DNA of 64,000 nucleotides, from contig NZ_CP023278.1 of the NCBI RefSeq assembly GCF_002896875.1, forward strand, positions 4,534,501 through 4,598,500, read 5' to 3'. The position numbers and the translations under genes are program-made. Source of the DNA: Nostoc sp. CENA543. Its GTDB lineage: Bacteria; Cyanobacteriota; Cyanobacteriia; Cyanobacteriales; Nostocaceae. The notes beneath the pieces are model-generated. The model did no database searches and had not been told where the DNA came from. It saw only the letters and a list, made by a program, of their open reading frames with translations. Shown one piece after another: positions 27,003 through 35,462 of the stretch; the stretch's first letter is position 1; each line of letters opens with the position of its first letter.

Positions 27003-27266
27003 AGATCGCAAAAAATAACCATGACAGGCGATCGCTTTGAGAACAGCGATCAATGTGATCTCTCTTCCCAACACAAGCATAGTTTTAGCTAGAAGCGTAG
27101 GCGTAGCCCGCCGGAGGTATCGCTTGTAAAATACCAACAAGTGCGATGGATGAAGCTTCACCGGAGGCGATCGCACCGCACTCAGATATTCTATATTTAT
27201 CAGTTATTTGCTCAATAATATGGAGGTGTAAGTATTTTAAACACCTACACTCCATACTCTAACTAA

Positions 27267-28034
27267 TTAAGGATAGTCAAAAACTACCCGACCACCCGGC
27301 CGCCAATCACAATGAATAAAACCTCTGTGCATTCCTCTACCTAATCCCGTACAATCAGACGCGCGGCAAATTTCTAGTAGCCTTTTAAAGTTACCATCTA
27401 CAGGACAAATATCCAAAGCTAAACCATTAATATGTTGAGAATAACGCGCGCCTCCTATGCGACGATTTACAGATTGTGGACGATAAGCAGAATTGATAGA
27501 AATAGGACTGTCATATTTATCACGGATTTTGCCAAAGCCTTTAGCTGCTTTGATAATGTTGTTAATAATTGTTTTTGATTCTGGGTTACGTTCTGGATCA
27601 CATCCTTTTGTCACTTCCCCCCAAGTTAAAGGAATACCAGCAATTATCAGTTCGTTTTCGTAAACTAATTCCCCTGTAACTAACTTCAAAGAACGTCCCG
27701 TTTTGCTACCTATAGTTGATGCTGGTAAAGGTTTTAATTGTTGAGTTTGTTCTTCAATAGTCTGATGGTTTTCTGCTATTTCTAATAGAGCCGATGCAGT
27801 AGTTGGCCCCAACATATCGGGAGAATCTAGCCAAACACTTTCTTTAAACTCTGCAAACGCTTTTTGACTGAGTTCGCCAACAATACCATCAACCTTCCCT
27901 TTATATAATCCTTTGGTAGTGAGTAAAGTCTGAATTTCTTTAATAAGTTCAGGATCAGCTTCGGCGAATTTAACTGTGGTATTGGCAGATTGAAATTTTT
28001 CTAAATTAGGAAATTCTACGGCAGTATCTGGCAT
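27267..28034 (-). CDS. Peptidoglycan-binding and M15-type peptidase protein
   Basis: The N-terminal part has a peptidoglycan-binding domain: LIKEIQTLLTTKGLYKGKVDGIVGELSQKAFAEFK. The C-terminal part resembles the M15 (VanY/peptidase M15_3) zinc peptidase fold: SAYRPQSVNRRIGGARYSQHINGLALDI with metal-binding SQH...D, and a second His in GFIHCDWRPGG. It probably cleaves or binds cell-wall peptides. The start at MPDTAVEFPNLEKF (AGGAG upstream) gives 255 residues; the frame extends 30 codons further up with a hydrophobic run that could be an alternative signal. Confidence 0.83.
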   Translation of the reverse strand: MPDTAVEFPNLEKFQSANTTVKFAEADPELIKEIQTLLTTKGLYKGKVDGIVGELSQKAFAEFKESVWLDSPDMLGPTTASALLEIAENHQTIEEQTQQLKPLPASTIGSKTGRSLKLVTGELVYENELIIAGIPLTWGEVTKGCDPERNPESKTIINNIIKAAKGFGKIRDKYDSPISINSAYRPQSVNRRIGGARYSQHINGLALDICPVDGNFKRLLEICRASDCTGLGRGMHRGFIHCDWRPGGRVVFDYP

Positions 28035-28549
28035 AGATGCTTCTCCTTTTTTTTGGTTATTGATTTGATTTTTTAGTGATTTTTTAGCCCAAATACGAGT
28101 AAAACATAAAATAAACAACACCATTTCTCTTGCTGTTTTCTTTATTATTTGTCTAGATTTTGAAGTAACTTTATTGCCAAAAGTTCTAAAATCTAACGTT
28201 TTTAACCACTTTTCTTGCCTTGCTCGTATTTCTGAGTAGTATCCAGTTATTATTATAACGGCATAAATTATACATAGTTAATTCCTAAATTAACCGTTAC
28301 ATTTGCCTATATCCTGAACATAGCTAAGTTTTAGTATTTTTGACTTTGCTTAAAATAGTATTAAATTTGACAAATATATCTTGACATATTCAAGGTTAAT
28401 TGACTAAGTGTACTTCAGCAACTTGTGTACACCGTAGCAGAGAAATAGGGAAACAAGAAAATTTAGTTTCCTCTCATTTCAAAGGAGAAAGGCGAGAGTT
28501 AGGGTGAGGTAAAAATATTTGATATATTCACGACTTTTCCAACACCCTC
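28035..28549. other. Intergenic region, nothing clear
   Basis: A/T-rich DNA of about 500 bp before the peptidase gene. I see no gene, RNA signature or strong inverted repeat in it. It presumably contains the peptidase promoter. Confidence 0.5.
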
Positions 28550-28996
28550 TTATGTTTCAGACTTCCATGTTGATTTTTCTCCTTTTTGCCAAAACTGCTG
28601 GAGAATTTCACTAGGTTTCCTATCCCAAGTGTCAATATGTTCGTAAATTGAATTATTAGCATTGAGCTTGTAGGTTGAATAACCATTGAAAAACATTCGC
28701 GCTTTCCAGGGAACACGCAAAACACCCCTGACTGTCCATTTTGCTATAAGAGTATCTGTAGCTGATTGATAGACTTCATGCACATCAAAATATATTTCCG
28801 TAAAAAATAAACGCGCATGAAATCGTAAAGTCCAAAATATAATGCGGTAATTAAACTTATATTTAAATTTATTTACAGGGTCTTGAAAGTAAATATCTTG
28901 GGTGTAGATGTCGTAAGAGATATCTTTCTCAAACAGAGTCGGTAAATCCTGTTGTAGAATTTTAATTACTTGTTCGATTTCTAAGCGAGATTCCAC
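28550..28996 (-). CDS. DUF2358-type protein
   Basis: The 148-residue protein contains ISYDIYTQDIYFQDPVNKFKYKFNYRIIFWTLRFHARLFF and TLIAKWTVRGVLRVPWKARMFFNGYSTYKLN, features of the DUF2358 family, which is shared by cyanobacteria and plastids and has an NTF2/SnoaL-like look. It is probably soluble. Function is unknown. It is separated from neighbours on both sides by more than 140 bp, so it is likely monocistronic. Confidence 0.8.
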   Translation of the reverse strand: MESRLEIEQVIKILQQDLPTLFEKDISYDIYTQDIYFQDPVNKFKYKFNYRIIFWTLRFHARLFFTEIYFDVHEVYQSATDTLIAKWTVRGVLRVPWKARMFFNGYSTYKLNANNSIYEHIDTWDRKPSEILQQFWQKGEKSTWKSET

Positions 28997-29142
28997 AAAA
29001 TTTATCCTCTATTTTTACTGAAAGACCAACAGCAGGATAACCATTAATATTCTATTAGCTAATGAACAGAAAAAACTCAAAATTCAAAATACTAAAATTC
29101 TTTTATTTTGAATTTTGAATTTTGAATTTTGAATTGTCCCTA

Positions 29143-29808
29143 CTACCGATGTTCCATCAAGCGTTGTTTAAGTCTCTGGGGTTCACCGCTATCTACGAGT
29201 TGACCCTTTTCTAGTAGAAAAGCACCATCGCAGTAATTCAATTCGTCTAGTCGATGTGTCACCCATAAAGCAGTGATTCCCCTACTTTTAACCAGGGTGC
29301 GGACACTAGCGACTAAGTCCAATTGGCTATCTGGATCGAGTAAAGCTGTGGGTTCATCTAATAATAGGACTTCACAGTGACGAGCGATCGCACCTGCTAT
29401 TGCTACCCGTTGTTTTTGTCCGCCACTAAGGGCATAAATCGGGCGTAACTGGAAAGCACCTAAATTTACTGCCCCCAACGCGTCTTTGACTCTAGCTTTC
29501 ACCGTTGCAATTGGCAGTTTTTCCTCCACCAAACCGAAAGCCACATCTGCACCAACCGTTGGCATCACTAATTGATGATCAGGATTTTGAAAAACAAAGC
29601 CAACAGGATGCAAAACCTGAATTTCTCCAGAAGTGGGAGCGAGAAGCCCCGCCAACAGACGAAGTAGAGTAGATTTACCACTACCATTTGTACCCAATAG
29701 CATCCAAAACTCACCCCTGGGAACTTCCAAAGAGCAAGATGCAATTGCTGTGTCACCATTAGGCCAATTGAACTTTAAATCTTTAACGATAATGCCCGCT
29801 TCTGCCAT
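29143..29808 (-). CDS. ABC transporter ATP-binding protein (ECF/CbiO-like)
   Basis: The 221-residue ATPase has Walker A GTNGSGKSTLLRLLAG, the Q-loop VFQNPDHQLVMPTV typical of energy-coupling-factor (CbiO/EcfA) ATPases, the signature LSGGQKQRVAIAGAIA, Walker B VLLLDEPTALLD and the switch His in VTHRLDEL. Those ATPases power uptake of metals or vitamins with a separate transmembrane T and S component, neither of which lies here. It ends with MEHR. The next gene upstream on the same strand starts 17 bp away and may be co-transcribed. Confidence 0.9.
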   Translation of the reverse strand: MAEAGIIVKDLKFNWPNGDTAIASCSLEVPRGEFWMLLGTNGSGKSTLLRLLAGLLAPTSGEIQVLHPVGFVFQNPDHQLVMPTVGADVAFGLVEEKLPIATVKARVKDALGAVNLGAFQLRPIYALSGGQKQRVAIAGAIARHCEVLLLDEPTALLDPDSQLDLVASVRTLVKSRGITALWVTHRLDELNYCDGAFLLEKGQLVDSGEPQRLKQRLMEHR

Positions 29809-29825
29809 GAATACACCTGCTTGGC

Positions 29826-30098
29826 TTACTCAGCAGCTAAGGCAAAAAAGCCTGGTGGTTTACCGCTACTGGTAGTCGCGCCATCTTTTTCTGTAATCTG
29901 GACTCCAGAAATTTCACTAGCACGCACAGCTATTTTCTTCTCTGTTTTCCCTTCACACTTGAGTTCTACAATGTCAGGATTACCAGAACGCATAGCCGCC
30001 AAAATCAGCTGATAAACCGCCTCTGCGTCCTCTGCTGTCTTCCGTTGAACTGATACAGGGAAAGCAGTATTTCTGATGCTTAAGTCAATGGTAAACAT
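29826..30098 (-). CDS. UPF0367 family protein
   Basis: The 90-residue protein reads MFTIDLSIRNTAFPVSVQRK, AEAVYQLILAAMRSGNPDIVELKCEG, KIAVRASEISGVQI and ends KPPGFFALAAE, the conserved ends of the UPF0367 family found in cyanobacteria. It is a small soluble protein of unknown function. It directly precedes the ATPase gene on the same strand (17-bp gap). Confidence 0.88.
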   Translation of the reverse strand: MFTIDLSIRNTAFPVSVQRKTAEDAEAVYQLILAAMRSGNPDIVELKCEGKTEKKIAVRASEISGVQITEKDGATTSSGKPPGFFALAAE

Positions 30099-30453
30099 TT
30101 AGCAAGTAACTACATATAACTGTAGGACTCATTTTAGCGTTAGGGAATGGGGAATGGGAAACAGGAGGCAGGGGGGCAGGGGGCAGGGAGAAATGAGGAA
30201 ATTTTTCTCCCCCTTGCATCCTGCACCCTGCACCAATTCCTCTTGTATTCCCCACGTCCCATAAATAAATTTCTGTATCAAAAATAAATTTCTCACAAAT
30301 ATCCCTGGAAAAATTAACGATTTGCGCCTAGAATTATTAGAGTCAGTAAAAAATTGTAAACTAGGTTGACAACCTGGTAATACTCTTGTAGGCAGCTAAA
30401 TCGTGCCAGCCTACAGGTAGACCCGTAATTATAATATTTGGAGTTTTCCTTTC
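30099..30453 (+). promoter_or_regulatory. psbD upstream region with G-rich repeats
   Basis: The left half holds G-rich heptamer runs (gggaatg and caggggg types). The right half, near psbD, contains aaactaggttgacaacctgg, a small palindrome (aggttgacaacct) at about 30362-30374, and a 5' leader ending gagttttcctttc before the ATG. psbD genes in cyanobacteria are often light-regulated; no specific operator is identified. Confidence 0.5.
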
Positions 30454-31509
30454 ATGACCATCGCAGTAGGACGCGCCCCCAGTAGAGGGTGGTTTGACGT
30501 ACTAGACGACTGGTTAAAACGCGATCGCTTCGTATTCGTAGGGTGGTCAGGGATATTGTTATTCCCCTGCGCCTTCCTAGCATTAGGCGGTTGGTTAACC
30601 GGTACAACCTTCGTCACATCCTGGTACACCCACGGACTAGCATCATCCTACCTAGAAGGATGTAACTTCCTAACAGTAGCAGTATCCACACCAGCAGACA
30701 GCTTAGGACACTCCCTACTACTGTTGTGGGGGCCAGAAGCCCAAGGCGACTTCACCCGTTGGTGTCAACTAGGTGGACTGTGGCCATTCGTAGCATTACA
30801 CGGAGCCTTCGGATTAATCGGGTTCATGCTACGTCAATTCGAGATTGCAAGGTTAGTAGGAATTAGACCATACAACGCCCTAGCATTCTCAGCCCCAATA
30901 GCGGTATTCGTCAGCGTCTTCTTGATGTACCCCTTGGGACAATCGAGCTGGTTTTTTGCACCCAGTTTCGGAGTAGCAGGAATCTTCCGGTTCATCCTAT
31001 TCGTACAAGGGTTCCACAACTTCACCCTCAACCCCTTCCACATGATGGGAGTAGCAGGTGTATTAGGTGGTGCGCTATTGTGTGCGATTCATGGTGCAAC
31101 AGTAGAAAACACCCTATTTGAAGACGGCGAAGCCGCCAACACCTTCCGCGCCTTCAACCCCACCCAATCAGAAGAAACCTACTCAATGGTGACAGCAAAC
31201 CGATTCTGGTCACAGATATTCGGGATTGCCTTCTCCAACAAACGTTGGTTACACTTCTTCATGCTATTCGTACCCGTCACAGGATTGTGGATGGCGGCAG
31301 TGGGTATTGTCGGTTTAGCACTCAACTTGCGGGCGTATGACTTCGTATCCCAAGAGTTGCGGGCGGCTGAAGACCCAGAATTTGAAACTTTCTATACCAA
31401 GAACATTTTGCTGAATGAGGGTATCCGCGCTTGGATGGCTCCTCAAGACCAGCCTCACGAAAAATTTGTATTCCCCGAAGAAGTATTACCTCGCGGTAAC
31501 GCTCTCTAA
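30454..31509 (+). CDS. psbD: Photosystem II reaction-centre protein D2
   Basis: D2 forms the PSII core with D1 and binds P680 chlorophyll, pheophytin and QA. The 351-residue translation matches throughout: [117 protein letters not shown] and the C-terminus [16 protein letters not shown]. In most cyanobacteria one psbD overlaps psbC; here no psbC follows and a terminator lies 44 bp downstream. This is therefore the solitary second psbD copy. Codon use looks like that of a highly expressed gene. Confidence 0.98.
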   Translation: MTIAVGRAPSRGWFDVLDDWLKRDRFVFVGWSGILLFPCAFLALGGWLTGTTFVTSWYTHGLASSYLEGCNFLTVAVSTPADSLGHSLLLLWGPEAQGDFTRWCQLGGLWPFVALHGAFGLIGFMLRQFEIARLVGIRPYNALAFSAPIAVFVSVFLMYPLGQSSWFFAPSFGVAGIFRFILFVQGFHNFTLNPFHMMGVAGVLGGALLCAIHGATVENTLFEDGEAANTFRAFNPTQSEETYSMVTANRFWSQIFGIAFSNKRWLHFFMLFVPVTGLWMAAVGIVGLALNLRAYDFVSQELRAAEDPEFETFYTKNILLNEGIRAWMAPQDQPHEKFVFPEEVLPRGNAL

Positions 31510-31552
31510 TGTTGATGATTTAACATTCATCATTTTGTCTGAATTGTCAAAG

Positions 31553-31577
31553 CCCCGCATTTTCGCGGGGTTTTTTC
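31553..31577 (+). terminator. psbD terminator
   Basis: The GC-rich hairpin CCCCGC-attttc-GCGGGG is followed by TTTTTT. It lies 44 bp after the psbD stop, on the same strand. Confidence 0.93.
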
Positions 31578-31696
31578 TTGAGTAATGGTTAGCATCTCAA
31601 AATTGATATGCTATATTAGTCGAAGGTTAACACCCAGAGCTAAACACTCTGCCTTTTTGAGAATAAGACCGATTAGGCAACAAGGAGGTGATGCCC

Positions 31697-31768
31697 ATGA
31701 TAGAAAGTAGTAAACGCATGGGTCATCAGGTTGCAGTTAGCCGGCTGTGCGCCGGGGCTGTTCTCTAA
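31697..31768 (+). CDS. Possible 23-codon leader ORF inside the structured RNA
   Basis: An ATG-initiated frame encodes MIESSKRMGHQVAVSRLCAG then AVL and a stop. It is preceded by AAGGAGGTGAT (31682-31692), an 11-base perfect complement of the 3' tail of bacterial 16S rRNA, ending 4 bases before the ATG. The ATG itself lies in the first hairpin. The unusual Shine-Dalgarno is the only reason to list it; the codons overlap conserved-looking stems, so the match may reflect RNA structure rather than translation. Confidence 0.3.
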   Translation: MIESSKRMGHQVAVSRLCAGAVL

Positions 31769-31872
31769 GAGTTAGCCTTAGTCTGCTAGTCAGATTAAGT
31801 TAGCTACAAGTAGCTAGGCTAAAGCACGGAGTTCCTTCCGGCAGTCTGGTTGCAACCTGAAGACCCGCTAGA

Positions 31873-31921
31873 CCGCTCTGATTTAGTTCATCTGACCTAA
31901 AATCAGAGCGGATAGTTTTTT
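31873..31921 (+). terminator. Rho-independent terminator of the structured RNA
   Basis: CCGCTCTGATTT (31873-31884) pairs with AAATCAGAGCGG (31900-31911), a 12-bp perfect stem. A short A/T linker and TTTTTT follow. It is oriented to end plus-strand transcription of the structured RNA. Confidence 0.9.
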
Positions 31922-32127
31922 ATAGGTATTTTCAGATTGATAGTGGCGGTTAACAGGAAACAGGGAATTTGTATCGGGGATTTAAACCACCTTCAAGACC
32001 TAGCATTTATGAGGTGAAGGACTAAAGCTTTTTCGATGAGATAGGTTACGGCAACACTAAAAATAATTCTTTGTTTCCCAGCTATCCACTCCTAAGCGGT
32101 TTATTGAATTTTGAATTTTGAATTAAT

Positions 32128-32409
32128 ATGGCGCAACTACTAACGGATATAGAGATTCAAGCACAAGCGAAAAGTCTTTCAGAGTGGACAGTAACAGACT
32201 CAAAACTACAGACTACCCGCATATTTCCAGATTTTGTCACAGCGATCGCCTTTGTCAATCAGCTCGTCGAACCAGCTGAATCAGCTGGACATCATCCAGA
32301 TATAGAGATTTCTTATAACAAAGTGCAAATTACATTAACAACACATGATGCGGGCGGCTTAACTCAAAAAGATTTTGATTTAGCAGCCATTATTTCTCAA
32401 ATTAGTTAA
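32128..32409 (+). CDS. Pterin-4a-carbinolamine dehydratase
   Basis: The 93-residue protein contains the PCD/DCoH signature: ESAGHHPDIEISYNKVQITLTTHDAGGLTQKDFDLAAII, including the catalytic His-His-Pro-Asp. The enzyme dehydrates 4a-hydroxytetrahydropterins. Paired phenylalanine hydroxylase is not in the window. The ATG is preceded by gaatttt heptamers, which leave no obvious ribosome-binding site. Confidence 0.93.
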   Translation: MAQLLTDIEIQAQAKSLSEWTVTDSKLQTTRIFPDFVTAIAFVNQLVEPAESAGHHPDIEISYNKVQITLTTHDAGGLTQKDFDLAAIISQIS

Positions 32410-32777
32410 ATACTTGGTGTACAGCCACTCGCAGCCTTGTATTACTTAATAAATATAGCTAGAGTAGGGAACTTTTAAAACCCTACTCTTTCTTTTGATA
32501 TATGGATGAGCAATTGTGACAGTTAATGAGGCGAACGCCCATTACTTGCCATATAGCGGAAATATTCTATAATAACAAGCTATATAGCTATGTTTTTGCA
32601 TAAGTTAATTACATCAATTTTTAACATTGCGTTAATCAGTCGTTAGCTTGGCGAAAACTAAAATTGTAGTAGTGGCAACTAGGCCTCATCAACAGCTTTT
32701 AGTGAAGATGTCGCATTTTGAGAATTAGGTGCAGCGAAAACAATTACCTATAACAAGGTGTGAGGAGAAAAGTAGAA
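32410..32777 (+). promoter_or_regulatory. Porin upstream region
   Basis: A/T-rich 368 bp ahead of the porin gene. The strong Shine-Dalgarno GTGAGGAG lies 11-18 bases before the chosen ATG. The piece catatagcggaaatattctata near 32551 is weakly palindromic. No gene is seen. Confidence 0.5.
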
Positions 32778-34511
32778 ATGTCTAACATATTGTGGAAATC
32801 CCTAGTGGTTAGCCCTGCGGTATTAGGAGCAACGCTGTTAGTTTCAGCAACAGCGATCGCCGCACCCAGCACCACCCCAGAAGTAGCAACAACCGAAGTT
32901 CCTACAACTGAAGTAGCAACAACAGAAACCGTATTACCGGAAGTTGCTCAACAACCAGCTATTGTGGCACAAGCAGCCCCAACAACTGAAGATACCAAAG
33001 TAATTGACCAAGTTAACCGCTACAGTAACGAAGGTAGAACTAACAACAGCCAAGGTCAAGTTACCTCTGTTTCTCAGTTCTCTGACGTACAACCCACCGA
33101 CTGGGCATTCCAAGCATTACAATCCTTGGTTGAGCGTTATGGTTGTATCGCTGGTTATCCCAACGGCACTTATCGCGGTAACAGAGCTTTAACCCGTTAT
33201 GAATTCGCAGCTGGTTTAAATGCTTGTTTGGATCGGGTAAACGAACTGATCGCAACAGCTACAGCTGACTTAGTCACTAAGCAAGACTTAGCAACCTTAC
33301 AACGCCTGCAAGAAGAATTCTCTGCTGAATTAGCAACCTTGCGTGGTCGTGTAGATGCTCTAGAAGCTCGGACTGCGGAATTGGAAGCTAACCAATTCTC
33401 CACCACCACCAAACTCGCTGGGGAAGCAATCTTTGCTGTCACCGATGTATTCGGTGATGATTTGGGCGATAGAAACAACACCGTCTTCCAAAACAGAGTT
33501 CGTCTCACCTTAAACACAAGTTTCACAGGTAAAGACCTATTAACCACTCGCTTATCTTCTGGTAATGCTCAAGCTTTTGCGGGTACTCCTCAGGGTAGTG
33601 GAGAAGCCTTACAGACCTTCCAAGTTACTGGAGGAAGTAGCAACAACAATGTACGCATAGACAAACTAACCTACGAAACAGACTTCGGCCCAGCTAGAGC
33701 TTACTTAGCCGCTACAGGTGGACGACACAGCCACTATGCTGCTGTTAACAACCCCTACTTCTTCGACAAAACAGACGGTGGTAACGGTTCCTTATCCACC
33801 CTGTCCTCTGAAAGCCCCATCTACCGGATTGGTAGCGGTGCTGGTTTAGCTTTCACTCTCCCCTTTGGTAAAGGTGGCGGTATCTTCAGACCAAGTTCCT
33901 TGACTGTAGGTTACTTAGCATCAGAAGCTAACAACCCCAACGACAGCGCAGGCTTATTTAATGGTAACTACGCTGCATTAGGTCAATTGAACTTTAGTGT
34001 AGGCGATCGCTTGGGGTTAGCTGCAACCTACGTTCATGGTTACACTGGTGCAGGCAGCAATTTGTTCGCAGATCAAGACAACAACATCTTAGTCGGTACT
34101 CGACAAGCCAACGAGTTAACCAGATCCGCCTCCAGCAACTCCTTCGGTGTATCCGCAGCCTTCAGACCTAGCGACAAATTATCCATCAGTGGCTTTGTTT
34201 CTTACACTGATGTGACAGTCAATGGCCCCAACAACGATAAAGAAGTTTGGAGTTACGGTGTTGGCGTAGCTTTACCTGACTTTGGTAAGCAAGGTAACGT
34301 CCTCGGTATCTTCGCAGGCGCGCAACCCTACTCACTCGGCCGACTCAACCCTGGACAAAACGAAGTTCCTTACCAAATTGAAGGTTTCTACAAGTATCGC
34401 GTTTCTGACAACATCTCCATCACCCCTGGTGTCATCTGGTTGACCAATGTTAACCAAGGTAACAGTGATGATGCGATTATCGGTACTTTGAGAACTACTT
34501 TCACCTTCTAG
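32778..34511 (+). CDS. SLH-domain outer-membrane porin (iron-uptake/OprB type)
   Basis: A Sec signal peptide (MSNILWKSLVVSPAVLGATLLVSATAIAA) is followed by a Pro/Thr-rich linker and one SLH domain (SQFSDVQPTDWAFQALQSLVERYGCIAGYPNGTYRGNRALTRYEFAAGLNACLDR) that anchors to peptidoglycan-linked polymer. A coiled coil comes next (LQRLQEEFSAELATLRGRVDALEARTAELE), then a C-terminal beta-barrel of about 390 residues ending in GTLRTTFTF, with terminal Phe as in outer-membrane porins. This is the standard cyanobacterial SLH porin plan. I chose the ATG at 32778 after the strong Shine-Dalgarno; a GTG at 32760 would add six residues. Confidence 0.93.
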   Translation: MSNILWKSLVVSPAVLGATLLVSATAIAAPSTTPEVATTEVPTTEVATTETVLPEVAQQPAIVAQAAPTTEDTKVIDQVNRYSNEGRTNNSQGQVTSVSQFSDVQPTDWAFQALQSLVERYGCIAGYPNGTYRGNRALTRYEFAAGLNACLDRVNELIATATADLVTKQDLATLQRLQEEFSAELATLRGRVDALEARTAELEANQFSTTTKLAGEAIFAVTDVFGDDLGDRNNTVFQNRVRLTLNTSFTGKDLLTTRLSSGNAQAFAGTPQGSGEALQTFQVTGGSSNNNVRIDKLTYETDFGPARAYLAATGGRHSHYAAVNNPYFFDKTDGGNGSLSTLSSESPIYRIGSGAGLAFTLPFGKGGGIFRPSSLTVGYLASEANNPNDSAGLFNGNYAALGQLNFSVGDRLGLAATYVHGYTGAGSNLFADQDNNILVGTRQANELTRSASSNSFGVSAAFRPSDKLSISGFVSYTDVTVNGPNNDKEVWSYGVGVALPDFGKQGNVLGIFAGAQPYSLGRLNPGQNEVPYQIEGFYKYRVSDNISITPGVIWLTNVNQGNSDDAIIGTLRTTFTF

Positions 34512-34562
34512 AGTCGTTCTAGGTTTGCAAAACCATAAACTCAAAACTTTAAACTGAATTTA

Positions 34563-34588
34563 ACCCCGCTTGGTAGCGGGGTTTTTTA
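34563..34588 (+). terminator. Porin terminator
   Basis: CCCCGC-ttggta-GCGGGG followed by TTTTTT lies about 52 bp beyond the porin stop codon. Confidence 0.92.
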
Positions 34589-34589
34589 T

Positions 34590-34906
34590 TTCGCTAAGTC
34601 ATAAGGCAGAAACCCTAGTGATGAACCGGAGTATACTAGAAGAGGATGGAGTTGATTCCTTAACTCACGCGATGTGCAACTTATTTTTGAAACCCCTCTC
34701 CATAGAGCGAAGCTCTTCTCGTAGAGTACCTCTCACGCCAGTTGCTACAACGGGGGAAACCCCCGCAACGCACTGGCTCCCCTGCAAGGAGAGAGGCTTT
34801 AAATCTTACTCCCCTTCCCTACAAGGGAAGGGGTTGGGGGTCAGGTTTGAGAGAAATTTGCACACGGCGTTAACTCCCTCCTAAATTCATTTATCACTTA
34901 ATTATT
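34590..34906. repeat. Repeat-rich spacer with palindromic GC repeat
   Basis: It contains pieces of the ctctcc/ggagag family and the palindromic repeat gttgctacaacggggg...cccccgcaacg at 34741-34770, which also occurs at 22461-22490. A 104-codon frame here is made of repeat DNA and is not a gene. Such segments resemble decayed MITEs. Confidence 0.7.
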
Positions 34907-34912
34907 TTGCTT

Positions 34913-35350
34913 GTGGAACTATCGTGTAAATCAGAATACGCAATTCTTGCCTTACTAGAAATGGCAACTCATTACGAAAACGGCGAACCAATGCAAATTC
35001 GACAAATCGCCGCCCAACAAAACATCCCTGATCGTTATTTAGAACAGTTACTAGCGACCTTAAGACGGGGAGGTATCCTCAAAAGTCAACGCGGTTCTAA
35101 AGGTGGCTATCTTCTAGCACGAGAACCGCGCAAAATCACGCTATTTGAAATACTGGAATGTTTAGAAGGCTTAGATGTCAAGACTGGTGAAGATAATATC
35201 AGCACCAAAACATTAGACAGCGCAGTCATAGAAGAGATTTGGCAGGAAGCTTGTCAAGCGGCTAATTCCGTGTTGAAGAACTACACTCTTCAGGATTTAT
35301 GTGAGAAGAGAGATTCTCGGCGGCAGTTGGATATTATGTACTACATTTAG
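34913..35350 (+). CDS. Rrf2-family transcriptional regulator
   Basis: The protein begins (GTG start chosen) MELSCKSEYAILALLEMATHY and has the winged-helix pattern of Rrf2: IRQIAAQQNIPDRYLEQLLATLRRGGILKSQRGSKGGYLLAREP, followed by ITLFEILECLEGL. There is no IscR-like triple Cys motif in the C-terminal part, so it is more like CymR, the sulfur-responsive type. It stands 112 bp upstream of a cysteine synthase gene on the same strand, which supports a role in sulfur metabolism. A TTG two codons earlier is also possible. Confidence 0.88.
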   Translation: MELSCKSEYAILALLEMATHYENGEPMQIRQIAAQQNIPDRYLEQLLATLRRGGILKSQRGSKGGYLLAREPRKITLFEILECLEGLDVKTGEDNISTKTLDSAVIEEIWQEACQAANSVLKNYTLQDLCEKRDSRRQLDIMYYI

Positions 35351-35462
35351 TCATTAGTCATTAGTCATTAGTCAACAGTCATGATTTGAGACTGTGGACT
35401 ATTGACTATGAATGCTGAGACTATAAATAGTTAGGTTAATAAATAACGAATAAGGAATAATT

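Larger units (their letters stand above)
31640..31921 (+). ncRNA. Highly structured RNA, HEARO/omega-RNA-like candidate
   Basis: A GC-rich island between psbD and a dehydratase gene folds by eye into nested stems. GATGCCCATG (31690-31699) pairs with CATGGGTCATC (31717-31727, one bulge). CAGGTTGCA (31727-31735) pairs exactly with TGCAACCTG (31851-31859). Inside are CCGGC/GCCGG (31741/31751), GGCT..CTC/GAG..AGCC (31756-31777), AGTCTG/CAGATT and TAGCT/AGCTA. A strong terminator closes it. Sequence and size recall HEARO RNAs (omega RNAs of IscB), from memory only. No iscB-type HNH gene is present. The 5' end is unknown. It could instead be a cis leader or a species-specific sRNA. Confidence 0.6.

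Noticed and set aside
31640-31921. RNase P RNA, tmRNA, SRP RNA or a glutamine riboswitch as the identity of the structured RNA
   Set aside because: I looked for the RNase P universal core, a tmRNA tag frame, the GGAA-type SRP loop and the glnA riboswitch core and found none.
34570-34884. A 104-codon plus-strand frame after the porin
   Set aside because: Composed of terminator and repeat DNA (ctctcc, gttgctacaacg); protein is low in family-like features.
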